Source of the DNA: Adenophora triphylla var. japonica
Lineage: Eukaryota > Streptophyta > Magnoliopsida > Asterales > Campanulaceae
NCBI GenBank assembly: GCA_022495995.1
Contig: JAFEMH010002097.1
Coordinates: 1 to 64,000, forward strand
DNA: 64,000 nt
Reading direction: 5' to 3'
The position numbers and the translations under genes are program-made. Shown one piece after another: positions 1-11,220 of this stretch; within the stretch, counting starts at the first letter, position 1, and each line of letters starts with the position of its first letter. Below the pieces are notes generated by a model. That model was not told the DNA's origin. It made no database searches and worked only from the letters and a program-made list of their open reading frames with translations.

Positions 1-17
1 ATATATTTATACCCTTA

Positions 18-490
18 TCAACTCCTAAAGAGAACAAAACAATGGAAGGTGTTACCGAGTGTGAGGCGCCCGCCCCATATTCCTCCAGCGCGTCCGCCTC
101 AAATAGAACTCACCAAGGCCACACCTCGGCCCGAGGCGCCCGCATCATCTCGGCCCAAGCGGCCGCCTCACGTGCTTCAATCTCGGCCCAAATCTCGGTC
201 ACCAGTGCGCACGCTTCAGCCTTGCACAAGGCGCCCGCCTCACACCTCGTAAGCTTCCGCAAAGAAATCCTTTGCAAACTTGGATTGTTGTTCCTAAATT
301 ACAATAGTTTTCTAATCTACATTTACGTCTTGTAATTGGTAAATATTGTTCCATACATAGATTAGGAAAACAATATATTCCTTGTATAGAAAGGATCTTA
401 CAAATCCTAGCATAGTTAGGACTCTTTGATTGTACCTATAGATATTGTTCTATTGTGAATACAAAAAGCTAAGGCTTCTAATTCTTTACA
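18..490 (+). repeat. 5' LTR of the Copia remnant
   Basis: It ends in TTCTTTACA directly before the primer binding site. The 3' end (TATTGTGAATACAAAAAGC onward) is repeated at 985-1023. The first 240 bases are unusually GC-rich and carry several GAGGCGCCCGCC-like motifs (near 62, 133, 160 and 230) in an otherwise AT-rich setting. Confidence 0.7.
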
Positions 491-502
491 TGGTATCAGA
501 GC
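491..502 (+). other. Primer binding site (initiator tRNA-Met)
   Basis: TGGTATCAGAGC is the classic plant Copia primer binding site complementary to the 3' end of initiator tRNA-Met. It abuts the LTR end at 490. Confidence 0.9.
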
Positions 503-565
503 TGTAAGATTCAAAGCCTCACAACCCCCAAAACCCCTGTCAAAACTCGACAGCCCCACCCCACC

Positions 566-991
566 TTGGCAATGGCCGGAACTCCCTCCACCATTCCAAA
601 CACTGCCCAACCCGACCAACAACTTTTCTTGGTCAACCTCTCTTACTGTCGCACCCTCACCCCTCTAACCTATCTCACATGGGCATCTCAAATTACCTCC
701 ATCCTATTTGGCCTCGACCTCTTGAAATTCGTCGATGGCACCCACCCAAAACCCGATGATAACACTATCATCACCACTCCCGCCACCGTTGAAACGGATG
801 ATGAACCGGCCAAACCAGCCACCACCACCACCATTCCTAATTCGACAGCCATCACTTGGTCTCGCCAAGATCGCCTCATCCTAGGAGCCCTCATAGGAAC
901 CCTAGACCCCGCCATTGCTCCCCCTCCATCTTGGCTTGTCGATAGTGGCGCAACCAATCACATCACCAATGACCTCTCCAATCTATTGTGA
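566..991 (+). pseudogene. Copia gag-protease deletion remnant
   Basis: The 141-codon frame begins like a plant Copia gag N-terminus (a YLTWASQITSIL stretch followed by FVDGTHPKP) and is then joined directly to the aspartic protease motif WLVDSGATNHIT. In an intact element about 200 gag residues and a zinc knuckle separate these parts, so at least one internal deletion is present. The frame stops where the 3' LTR remnant begins, so integrase, reverse transcriptase and RNase H are absent. Only fragments of the family domains are left and no function is expected. Confidence 0.75.
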
Positions 992-1162
992 ATACAAAAA
1001 GCTAAGGCTTTTAATTCTTTACACCTTATAATTTAATATGTTTACAAAAAAATCATTCATTATACCTTTATAAAGTTAACATATTTACAAAAAATCAATC
1101 ATTAACTTACTATTTCTCCCACTCATTCTCTCTCCTATTAAAAAATCAATCATTAACTACTA

Positions 1163-1450
1163 CTCCCTCTGTCCCGGCCGAAGTGTCTCAAAATGAGATC
1201 GGCGCTGAAATTAAGGAAAGTGATGTAGGAAAGAGAAAAAGTTTAAATGTTGTGAGTATGAAAAATTAAATAGGAGAGAGAAAGAGTGGGAGGAATAGTT
1301 AGGAGAGAGAATGTTGTGAGTGTAAAAGTAAAGTAGGAGAGAGAATGAGTGGGTGAAATAGTAATAAAAAATTTCTTTTTTTGGGTTGAGACATTTTAAA
1401 TGGGACGCCCAAAAAGGAAAGTTGAGACACTTCGGCCGGGACGGAGGGAG
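1163..1450. mobile_element. Stowaway-like MITE (288 bp)
   Basis: The terminal inverted repeats pair over about 28 bp (left CTCCCTCTGTCCCGGCCGAA, right end its complement with one mismatch). TA flanks both sides (1161-1162 and 1451-1452), the target duplication of Tc1/mariner Stowaway elements. No coding capacity. Confidence 0.9.
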
Positions 1451-1639
1451 TATTTTCCTACCCCATATTACAAAATAATCATTCATTATACCCTTATAAA
1501 GTTAACATATTTTAAAAAAACCAATCATTAACTACTATTCCATATCTCACATTTAAATTTTATTCATTTTTTAAAAAATTTCTTAAGAAGCGTGAACTCC
1601 CACCCCGTACAATTTTTTGATCCGGGACGGAGGGAGTAT

Positions 1640-3170
1640 TACTTTCAAATTAAATGATTTCTAAAAAATTAACCCCATATATTATTCGATCTCATTTAAA
1701 CTTTTCTTATAATTAAATTATTTTATTTTTTAACAATTAAACCCACTTTTTTTTTTAACCAACACATCACTCGCCCACATCATATCGCCATAAATCTAAC
1801 CATTTTATTTAATTTCGTTAATAAATACAGGACTTTAGAGACTATTATGAAAAATTATAATCCATCTGTCGGTGCATAATAAACAAGTGGATTCCAGAAT
1901 TATGAACATTATAATTCTCTTAAACTTATCTCAGTGTTTTTTCATTTTTTTTTTAATTTATTAACAATTTTGAAAATATTTTTTTTTTGTCTACTTTTCG
2001 TAGAATCATAATTTACTTATTTTTTCAATATTTTCATTTTTAGGTAAAACATTTTACTAATTTTGCTATTTCGATATATCGTTTATTGGTCCCAAACATT
2101 AAATTATTTGCTTAAATATTTCACCGTATGTGTCTCCGAGCTATACAATTATCTTCCTCAAAGTCAAATACAAATTTACTTTATTGCTGGTTGAAGTGGT
2201 ATACCCATTATTTCATACTTAAAACCCAATGTATTTATATATTATCTCCTCCAATTCACTCTTAAAATTTGTCAGCTCATATTCCTATGCGATTGACTTA
2301 AGTAACATCCAATCCATCGATCGCCCTTATGTATGTTAAGGAACCAATTTATAATACAATATGCCGAACATGCAACCCATCGATGAAAATTAAAATATCT
2401 TTAGAATTTAAATGGGCATGGCATGTCATGCTTTCAACTTGAACAAGTCACTACTCCAAAATCAAGGATGTGACTCATTTTGCCTTTATGACTAATCTTT
2501 TTTTTTTTAGATATCAAATTTTTTTCGATAGATTTTTTCAAATTAAAAAAATTTAAAAGCTCTATCTACCATTTGTAGCTTCATTCCTATTTTAGACTTT
2601 CAACTTAAGATTGTATTAATTTTCATTGCAAGACCAATCATCTTTATCTCATAGGTAATATTACTTAAAATTATAATGGTACAATGAATTTATTTGATTT
2701 TTGTTCAACATAAAAATTATGAGGGTATTATTAATGTACTTATAACACCTCTAATGCTAATTAATGTTTATTTTTATTAATTCTTTCATAAATTATTGAA
2801 AGTTCAATTGACTTCACGGTATACGTAAAGATTGAGATAATTTTTTTCTGATATCAAGTTACAGTCTATTACAATATTAAAAAAATGCGAATTGTATTAG
2901 CAAAGTGGAGAAAATCAAGGGCATGACGGAGCAGATAACCTTAAATGAATGAGGTTCCACCTTAAAACCATTAGGAATTTCCCAGATATCAATATTAAAG
3001 TCCTTTAGATATGAATCAACAATAATATCCTTGAACAAAATCACTCACGTCCAAAACTTGTAAGCTTTTACTTATATTACATAACGGAGTAACATATTAT
3101 CAATGATATCAAAGCGTTAATAAACATTTCAAAAACAAGCTTTAACAACAAATTAAAACCTTCCTGGATA
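1640..3170. other. AT-rich intergenic DNA, nothing recognised
   Basis: Roughly 1.5 kb of AT-rich sequence with homopolymer runs. I see no gene, RNA gene or complete transposon on either strand. Confidence 0.5.
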
Positions 3171-3179
3171 TTTAGAAGT

Positions 3180-3697
3180 TTTATATATTATCGGGATAGA
3201 GGACCAATCCGGGCTAGACATCGAAGCAAGGGGAGAAACTTCGTCAGTAAGCTGGTGGGCGACCGCGGCCGCGGTGTGGCGCGCGCGACCGCGCCTGCGT
3301 AGGCCGATGTGGATCGACGAGGGCGACCGCGCGAAATAAGGAGGGCGACTCCTGAGCATTATTTGGGCGGCAGATCTTTGACACGCGGCCACTGCGCCCG
3401 CTGTGAGGGCGGCGCCGCGTCGGCCCGTTTTTACGAGCTTCAGTTTCCTTGTTGTTTAGGTTAGGTTTTATTCCTAGTCATATATAAGCAATGTTCCGCC
3501 CCTAGACTCATTGTAACACAAATTCTACATACATAGTGCAAGATCCTGGCTTGGTAGTGCCCCGCATTGAGCCAAATTGGTGAAGCTGGGTTAACAATTT
3601 CTTGTGTTCTTCTTTGTGCTTTATTTCTTGTGCATCGTTTGTGTGCTCTAATCGTTCTTGTAGGTTTGCTTGGTAGTGGAGGGCCATATTCACAACA
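3180..3697 (+). repeat. 5' LTR of the decayed Copia element
   Basis: The GC-rich block 3240-3420 contains three copies of the 8-mer GCGACCGC (3259, 3285, 3323). The LTR ends CATATTCACAACA at 3697. The start is estimated by alignment to the 3' LTR. Confidence 0.7.
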
Positions 3698-3698
3698 A

Positions 3699-3710
3699 CC
3701 GGTATCGAGC
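3699..3710 (+). other. Degenerate primer binding site
   Basis: CCGGTATCGAGC, one base after the LTR end, resembles the tRNA-Met site TGGTATCAGAGC with a base substitution and a missing base. Confidence 0.5.
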
Positions 3711-3894
3711 TTTTGGTTTCAAGATCGCGGAGTTGTTCAAGCAATCAAGAATGGGCAAAGGACAAACAGCGGGCGGTTGAGAAATTCACGGGTCGACTAC
3801 GGATATTGGAGGATGCGAGATTGAGGATCTTTTGTACAACAAGACCTCTATAAGCCTCGAAGGGTGTCAAACCGGAAGATGAAGATCAAGAAGA

Positions 3895-4563
3895 ATGGGA
3901 ACTTCATGGATCGGAAAGCCACAGGGGTGGTTAGATCTACTTTGTCCAAAGTGGATTGCGAAGACTACCAGGAAGGCTACAACCACCAAGGAGCTATTGG
4001 ATTATCTTACTGAGAGATTTGAAACTCCATCTGCTGCAAATAAGGTTGATTTGATACGCAAGATGGGTAGTCTCAAGATGCAAGAGGGAGGATCCTTGGC
4101 TAAGCACATCGATGAGTTTATGGATGTCATAGATTCATCTGACTGCGGTGGAGATCAAGTTCGATGATGAGGTTCATGCGTGTTTGTTGCTAGCTTCTTT
4201 ACCATCAAGTTGGAGCGAACGGTGACGCGATCAACGCTTCACAGGTAAGAAGAAATTGAAGTATGATTGATGTTAAAGACTTTCTTTTGGGGTGAGGAAA
4301 ATCGCATGAAGAAGTTGGGGACATCGAGTGCTTCGGGATCGGCTTTAGCTACTACTAGCAAGGGGAAGCCGGGTACTAGCAAACAAGGGAGAACCGAATC
4401 TAGGGAGAACGTGGTGAGTGGTAAGGGCAAGACCGGGGAGACCAAAGACAAACCAAAGGTTGCAAAGGGATCTGTTCAGTGCTATTATTGTAAGGAGTTG
4501 GGACACTTCAAGAGTGATTGTCCAAATCGTAAGGGCAATCGTGAATGTGACAATCGAAGGTGA
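3895..4563 (+). pseudogene. Copia gag relic with zinc knuckle
   Basis: The first part (3895-4167) matches the plant Copia gag (UBN2 type): a stretch around LLDYLTERFETPSAANK, then KMQEGGSLAKHIDEF. After a frameshift near 4165 the second part (4267-4563) carries a Lys/Ser-rich linker and an intact CCHC zinc knuckle, CYYCKELGHFKSDC (about 4480-4521), which binds RNA in the gag particle. Stops and frame changes show this copy is dead. The domain order and knuckle make the family call secure. Confidence 0.85.
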
Positions 4564-4574
4564 TGATGTACTGG

Positions 4575-5580
4575 TTCTGAGTGTTAGTAATGCACTAGAA
4601 TCATGGGTGCTATATTCGGGGGCATCATTCCACTCTTGCGGGCATAAGGAAGAGATGGAGAATTACACTTCCGGTGATTTCGGTAAGGTCTATCTGGCTG
4701 ATGGCGAGCCTTTGGAAATCAAGGGGAAGGGGGATGTCAGAATAGGAGCATCAGACGGGAAGGTCTTACATCTGAACGGGGTCAGACACATTCCGGGTTT
4801 GAAAAAGAACCTACTATCGCTGACAAATTTCTGGACGAAGAAGGTTACAAGGTGACATTCCGCCGCAGAAACCGGGTCATTACCAAGGAGGATTGTGATC
4901 ACAGATCGCTCGGCACAAGTGAGGGGACTTTGTATTTCGCTAACAACACCAAGGATAGTATCACTGGGCGCAAATCCAAGGGTGATACGGATTTGTGGCA
5001 CTCGTCGATTGGGTCACATGTGGAGTGAGACGTGGATGAAGGTGCTTTGTTCAAAGGGACTACTACCGGGCTCAAGACAAATAACGTGGGATCTGCATGA
5101 AGGATCAGATGTTCGGCGTACAGGGAGAAATAATTTCTCGAGGACAAAGTAGTACTGAGTGAAGCAAAGCGCTGGTATTGGTTCACCACGGACTTGTGGG
5201 GGCCATCTCCTGTTACGTCTTCCGGGTGGTGCGTCATATTACATGACTTTCATTGATGATTTCCTACAAGGAAGGTCTGGGTTTATTTCTGGGAAGGGGA
5301 AAAAGATTTCAGGCTTTCGAGGTGCTCAAGAAGTTTCGGTGGCCTTCATGGAGAATCGACAGACTTAAGCTTAAGTGCTTGAGATCGACAATGGTGGGGA
5401 GTATGAGCTGGTGAGTTTAGGGAATATTGTGCTGCGAATGGTATTCCCGTATGGAGAAGACTCCAAAGTTTTAATACCCCAACTCAACCCGGGTAGCAGA
5501 GAGGACGAACGTAACAACGGTGTGCTGGCTAGAAGTATGAGATTGAAGTCAGGACTTCCGAAGACGTTCTAGGCATATGC
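4575..5580 (+). pseudogene. Copia protease and integrase relic
   Basis: The protease is recognisable as WVLYSGASFHSC (4601-4636), where the catalytic DSG has become YSG, followed by VRHIPGLKKNLLSL. Integrase motifs follow in changing frames: an LWHSSIGSH zinc-binding fragment (about 4995), DLWGPSP (about 5200), SYYMTFIDDF (about 5236) and DNGGEY (about 5390). These carry the first two acidic residues of the D-D-E core. The active-site change in the protease and the frameshifts make it non-functional. Confidence 0.8.
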
Positions 5581-6159
5581 AAGCTGACACGGCAGCTTTC
5601 TTTGATCAATCGGGACCATCGGTACCATTGTGGAAATGGAATTCCGTAGGAAGCTTGGAGTGGCAAGCATGTAAATCTGTCCTTTCTTCTCGCATACTGG
5701 GTCGCGTTTCTTATGCTCACGTGTGATTCTCACTGAGAGAACTAAATTAGATGCAAAACTGCTATGTACATGTTTATTAGGTATGGCGGGGATGACTAGT
5801 ATAAGTTTTAGGATGACCAAAACCATAAAAGTTATTCGTAGTCGAGATGTGGCATTCAATGAACAGATTGCATACATGCACGTAAGGGGGCATCTCGACG
5901 GCATTAGTTCGGAACCTGAGGTTGTAGAGGTGGATATCTGCACTCCTAAGTCGGGAGCAGCACGGCCCATGTTGACCATGGTCGGAGGTCACCGAAGATG
6001 AACCACATACTCCTAACCGGATATCTCCTACGCGCAGATCCAAACTAGATCAGCAAGGATCGCCCGACAGTGCATACTCCATCCAACTATTATTTCGTCA
6101 TTGAGCGTATAACGGGAAACCGGAATGTTACGTGGAGGCTGCTCGTAGAGCACTTTGCA

Positions 6160-7620
6160 ACAAGTGAAAAGTCGCGATGGATGATGAGATGGACTCATTG
6201 AAGGCCAACAAAACTTGGGAGTTGATCGAACTACCTAAGGGGAAGTTAAGGCACCGCATAACAAGCGGATTTACAGGATCAAGGGAGGAAGCGTGACTGC
6301 ACAGCAAGCGTTACAAGGCAAGACTCTGTTGTAAAAGGGTTTCAAAGAAAAGTACGGTATTGACTACACCGAGGTATTCACTCCGGTTGTGAAGATGACC
6401 ACTATCGAATGGTTCCGGGGATAGTAGCCAAGGACAACTTGTTGCTCGAATGCATGGACGAAGACGTACCTTTCTTCAATGGGAGACTTGGAGGAAGAAA
6501 TTTACATGGTACGCCCAAAGAGGGTTACTTATCTAAGGGTAGCAAGGAGCTGGGGTTTGCAGATTGACTAAGAGCTTGTATGGCCTTAAACAAGCTCCTA
6601 GGCAAAGGGTATAGAAAGTTTGATAGGTTCATGCATGACATTGATTTTATCGATGCTGAAATATGATCATTGTCGTTTACTTCAAGAACACCTTATACGG
6701 GCATATTATCTTGTCCGTTATATGTGGACGACATGTTAATAGCGGGCTCTAAAGTAAAAGAGAGGTAAACAACATTGAAGACTCAGCTGACGTAATCCGC
6801 TCGAGATGAAGGATTTGGGAGAGGCCGAAAAAATCTTCGGGGCATGCGGATTGGACCGGGATAAAGGAGCTCGGGCAAGCTGGTTCTTTCACTGCTGCAC
6901 ACGCTGAGAAGGTCTTGGCAAGGTTTTCAGTATGGAAGAGGCGAAGCCAAACAGGACGCCATTGGGTTTGCATTTCAAGCTATCTCGGGAGAAGGACTCA
7001 CCTAGGGGCAAGGAGGAAAGCAGACAAGATGGAGAGAACTCCATATGCTTCCATTAGCCAGAGTCTCACAGATGAGAATTACAGAGCAAGGCCTGGGACA
7101 TTGCACATGCGGTGTGAGTAGTCACCGGTTTATGGGCAATCCAGAAAGCAACATCGGGAAGCTGTTAAATGGATCCTACGTTACTTGAAGGGTACCGCCG
7201 GTAAGACTCTGTGGCTTCTTGAGCAAGGAAGTGGTGTTAGCGGGTTATGTCAGGGATGCTGACTTCGCATCTGCCGATCTCTGGAGCAAGAGGAGAAGTA
7301 CTACGGGTTACGTGTCTCACACTGGGTGGTACGGCAATCTCCCGGGCTTCTAAATTGCAGAAGATCGTGATGCCAGCTCAACTCCAGAAGGTAATATGCG
7401 GCAAAGGATGTGAGGCGAGTAAAGAGATGGTAATGGTTGCAAACTTCGGGCGAACTTGGGAAAACGCGAAGCGGTAACGTTCTCTACAAATACGCCGAGC
7501 GCAATACATTCGCTAGAAATCCGGCGTTTCATTCGAGGACGAAGCACATTGAACCGAGGTTTCACTACATCGACATCTCGGGAGGAGAAGATTTTAAGGC
7601 TGTGGTAGATATCAGGGATC
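6160..7620 (+). pseudogene. Copia reverse transcriptase and RNase H relic
   Basis: In order and in different frames: the RT N-terminal signature with MDSLKANKTWELIELPKGK (about 6185), YTEVFTPVVKMTTIEW (about 6362), LTKSLYGLKQAPRQR (about 6565) and the catalytic YVDDMLIAGSK (about 6720-6755), whose two aspartates are intact. RNase H fragments follow (SKRRSTTGYVSHTGW near 7290). Frameshifts and stops are frequent, so no polyprotein could be made. The motif order identifies Ty1/Copia. Confidence 0.85.
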
Positions 7621-7779
7621 GAGCATCCTACGACATGCCGACAAAGGTCGCGAACTCCGGGTGGCCGGGGCCGCGCAAAGCTTCAATCGGGCTTGAGAAT
7701 GAGAAGAGGAGGATGGCACTACCATGATCGAGGTGAGCACTAGGAGGGCACCAAGGATGAGTCAAAGAACTGATACGGG

Positions 7780-8384
7780 GCTTATATGTGTGGCCGATCT
7801 CTAAAGCGAGATCGCTCGGGATACAGGACCAACCGAGTTAGACATCTCCGGGAGCAAGTGGGGAAAGAATTTCTGGCTCCGAAGTCGGCCAGACTGCGCT
7901 CGCACACAGGATGCAGCGACCGCGCACTCGCCGTAAACTTTGGCTCGTAGGATTCACCATTGTGCGCGACCGCGCAAGGGCCGAGCGACCGCGTCAACTG
8001 GCGGCCGAGGCCGACGCCGATTCTCACGTGCCGAGGGCGGACGCGCTCCACGGAGGGCTGACCGCGCACTGACGGTGGAAAGGCTTTCCGGGCCGGATTT
8101 TAGGCAATTTTTTTCGCTCCTTTGATTTCTAGGGTTAGGTTTATATTCCTAGTATATTAAAAGCAAGGTTCCACCCCCTCTCTCATTGTAACACAAATTT
8201 ACATATTATAGTGCAAGATCCCGTTCGATAGCCGCCCCCCGCACGCAGCCCCAATCAAATCGCGAATCCTGAGCTTAACAATTTCTGTGTCTTTCGTGCT
8301 TTTGATTTTCAGTGTTTGCCATAGGTGCGATAATTATTCTTATGATTTGCTTCGATAGCTGAGGAGCAACATATATTCACAACA
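7780..8384 (+). repeat. 3' LTR of the decayed Copia element
   Basis: Aligns with the 5' LTR from GGACCAACCGAGTTAGACAT through the terminal TTCACAACA. It also has three GCGACCGC 8-mers (7916, 7966, 7985). Divergence from the 5' copy is high by eye, so the insertion is old. Confidence 0.7.
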
Positions 8385-9204
8385 GCTTATAAGTTAAAAA
8401 CAAATGACCCCCCCACACCCAAAAAAAAAAAAAAAAAAAATATCCATTGAGTCCAAACAAAAATAAGTTATGAAAATATTACCTCCATTCCATTAGTGCA
8501 ACTAAGTTCACACCACATGAAACCAAAGAGAAAAGAATTGGTTCCACATTCTATTATGTACCGTAAGAAATAAAAAATGCTTTAGTATTTCCATAACAAC
8601 AAGTTCTATAAAAATAAAATAAATAGCAAGATTGACCAACTTCATGTTTTGAATATTATAAGGAATCATTTTGTGTACGATCTTGCAACAAATATGAAAA
8701 CGCTATTTCATTGACATTTTTTTTTTGACAAACTAACTGATTCTTCTTCTTTTCTTTTTTTGATTTTTCTAATTATGACAGGATGAGTTCAATTATTTTT
8801 TATTAATCTGTATACATTTTTACAATTAAAACTACTCACTTCAATAGATTTTCTCTTTCTTTTTCATTTATTTATTTGACTTGCTTATCTATTTCCTGGT
8901 GGAAGGTAGCAACTGACAGGGTAGGTAAATAAAACAACAATATGAGCAAACAAAGAAAAAATGATAAGGGCGCTAAATTATACCATCAATGGTTTTTTCG
9001 AATAAGTGTTGGCGCATGTACCAAATGAAGCCCGCAATTACAAATAACAAATACATATAATGAGATCATGAATACAATTCCATTTAATAAGGAGTAAATA
9101 TAATGGTCAAATTCATACTCTAAATTGAAAGCATCGTAGAATCCATGGGTTATGTAGTTGTAACACCAAAATAAAATTACTCGTACAAAGTTCACCTATT
9201 TTAA
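8385..9204. other. AT-rich intergenic DNA
   Basis: Contains an A-tract near 8421 and otherwise featureless AT-rich sequence. No gene recognised. Confidence 0.5.
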
Positions 9205-9690
9205 GCCATAAAAAGATTTATTGAAAATTAATAAAAAGTCATTTTTTCTTTAGATTCTGTAGATCTATACATAAATTGTGTAAATATTAATTGAAAATAA
9301 AAAAGTTACATTTTTTTCGTAGATCTATATATAAAATATCAAAATATCTAAATAATGACTTCATATTCGAAACTTATAATCTTGTAACACCAATATTAAA
9401 GAATCTAAACGAGTACACATTTTTAAGCAATAAAATATTTATTGAAAATAAAAACTATCATTTTACTTTAGATCTTTACATTAATTGTCTAAAAATATTG
9501 AAAATATTAAAAAAATCCATTTTTTCTCGTAGATCTATATATAAAATGTCAAAATATCTAAATATTGACTTCATATTCGAAAGTTATGTACCGATAACAT
9601 CAATATTAAAGGATCGAAACGAGTACTCTTATATTAAGTAATAAAATATTTATTGAAAATAAAAACTATCATCCTTTCTTTAGATCTATA
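9205..9690. repeat. ~211-bp tandem repeat, about 2.3 copies
   Basis: The landmarks CGTAGATCTATATATAAAAT (about 9319 and 9529), GACTTCATATTCGAAA and TTATTGAAAATAAAAACTATC (about 9439 and 9650) recur with a spacing of about 211 bp; a partial third copy starts near 9210. A 116-codon frame (9291-9641) stays open across two units, but I regard that as chance in AT-rich repeat DNA. Confidence 0.75.
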
Positions 9691-9699
9691 GTACAAAAA

Positions 9700-10730
9700 G
9701 TCAAAATATCTACTTAACGACATATTATAGTCAATAAATATTCAATAATTCAAGCATGATGAGTAAAATCGATTAGATGCGAAATATTGTATAATGGTTT
9801 TAAAAAAATTTATTGTAATAAAATTTAAAATGGATCTTAATATATTTGACATGAATAATTAATTTTTACATCAAAAAAAAAAAAAGAACAAAATATATTG
9901 AGTTTTGATATTACCAAACAAGAAGCTCAAAAATAAATTCCTCAAGCGCCATATATTTAGGAGATTGAAATTCGTTTGTGTCGAAAACCTTAATAGCGAT
10001 TTGTTCTTGGAAATCATGAAAAATTAGTAAATGTTGTTGGTAAACAAGTGATGACGCTTTTAACTTCCAATCGATTAGGTTCTTGATCAAGAGAGATGAG
10101 GAGAGTTCAAGAGAAGAAAATAACGCAAGATAGAGCGGCGTAGAGAGAGAAAGTAGGCAAAAGCTGCAGATTGAGAAAGAGAAGAAATAGGTTTAGGGTT
10201 AGGCTTTCTTTTCTATTTATTTGTCTAGTTTTTTAATCATCTGATTAAGGTTATGTTGGGCTCGGATTTAGTAATTGGCCATATTGGGTCGAAATGTAAA
10301 GACATGGATGAGGACTTATCTTAAATTGTATGTAATTAACACAATTGGGCTGAAATATTAATTTGATCTTTGTAATTGGGGAGTTGACCCAAATTAATTA
10401 TGTACTTTATCTTATTTAATTTTTAAAAATTTATACTAACCCTATTTACTAAATAATATATGTTAGTACATTTAAATTTGTAAATTTGCTTGATAATGTC
10501 AATATATTTTTGTTGATCGCATCAAATTTAAAAGTCTTTCACAAATTTGTAAACATCATTTTTAAACCTAATGACATATCCACAAGTTTCGCAATTGAAG
10601 ATGTCAGAATTCTAATTTAATAGGTAATATGCAAATTTTTCATTAATATGTTATTTATACACCCATTTCCGCATGCATACATATAGCCATATTTTCATAT
10701 TTTCTAATACGTAAATGCCTTTTATATTTT
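9700..10730. other. AT-rich intergenic DNA with a possible gene-leader remnant
   Basis: Mostly featureless. On the minus strand, 10205 down to 10060 looks like a plant gene leader: a telobox-like AACCCTAAA (10192-10200) followed by CT-rich sequence. No complete coding frame follows. I treat it as a possible broken 5' end of an unidentified gene. Confidence 0.25.
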
Positions 10731-10734
10731 CACT

Positions 10735-11219
10735 TTGATGGAAATTGAAAAGATATTATGCAACAGGCAAAAAAGCCTTAAAGATTACCCAACCATGCTT
10801 TATCCCGACGATTATGATCCGTCAATATCCATTCGACTCGAGTATTTGAATACAATAAAGTCTTTCGATGCCAAATCATCAAGCTTAAATCTTAAAGTTG
10901 GTGTTCCAATGATGTTATTGAGGAACATTGACCATAGTGTGGTTATGCAATGGAACGAGGGCTAATTATTACAAGGCTCGGTGAACATGTCTTAGAAGCA
11001 AAAAATTTTAAACGACAAAAGAATATTGGTGATAAAGTTTTTGTTCCTAAGATGTCATTAACTCCTTCTAATCTAAGTTTGCCATTTAAGTTTTAGAGAA
11101 GGCAGCTTTCATTGATTGTATCATATGCAATGACAATCAACAAAAGTCATGGTCAATCACCGTCATATGCCTAGCATTATTTCCGAAAAGGTGTTGGGCA
11201 CGTGTTCTCGCCACATGGT
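10735..11219 (+). pseudogene. Helitron helicase (PIF1-type) C-terminal relic
   Basis: The frame contains SLKDYPTMLYPD, then LKVGVPMMLLRNID and (after a frameshift near 10963) LIITRLGEHVLEA, VFVPKMSLTPS, LPFKF, SLIVSYAMTINKSHGQS and VFSPHG. This is the ordered C-terminal signature of plant Helitron RepHel helicases, where AMTINKSQGQ is a conserved helicase motif. There is an internal deletion between the first two blocks, a stop after LPFKF, and the sequence ends abruptly at 11219 where the Tat LTR begins. The Rep domain is not present. Confidence 0.85.
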
Positions 11220-11220
11220 G

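Larger units (their letters stand above)
18..1023 (+). mobile_element. Internally deleted Ty1/Copia element
   Basis: A 5' LTR (18-490) is followed at once by a tRNA-Met primer site, a short gag-like frame that jumps to the protease motif, and then only the last ~43 bp of a 3' LTR (981-1023). A CCTTA target duplication is present at 13-17 and 1024-1028. The LTR would begin TC rather than TG, which I take as a point mutation. Nearly all of pol is gone, so it cannot move by itself. Confidence 0.7.
1..1636. mobile_element. Partial Stowaway-like MITE that hosts two nested insertions
   Basis: Pieces 1-17, 1029-1162 and 1451-1636 read as one MITE. Its right end (GGGACGGAGGGAG then TA) is at 1636; its left end is outside the window. 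Joining 1-17 to 1029 onward gives a run that matches the reverse complement of the MITE near 56,840-56,930 (TTTATACCCTTATAAT, then TTTACAAAAAA, then AAAGTTAACATATTT). The Copia remnant (18-1023) and a second MITE (1163-1450) are inserted in it. Confidence 0.6.
3170..8384 (+). mobile_element. Old, full-length but decayed Ty1/Copia retrotransposon
   Basis: Two diverged LTRs (about 3180-3697 and 7780-8384) share a segment beginning TGTAACACAAAT, later TAGTGCAAGATCC and TTAACAATTTC, and the end TTCACAACA. Between them gag, protease, integrase, reverse transcriptase and RNase H motifs occur in the order GAG-PR-INT-RT-RH, which defines Copia, but in shifting frames with many stops. LTR starts are not base-exact and I found no convincing target duplication, as expected for an old insertion. 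Confidence 0.85.

Noticed and set aside
42..335. Ala/Ser-rich frames at the window start
   Set aside because: They lie within the GC-rich part of an LTR and have no domain or start context.
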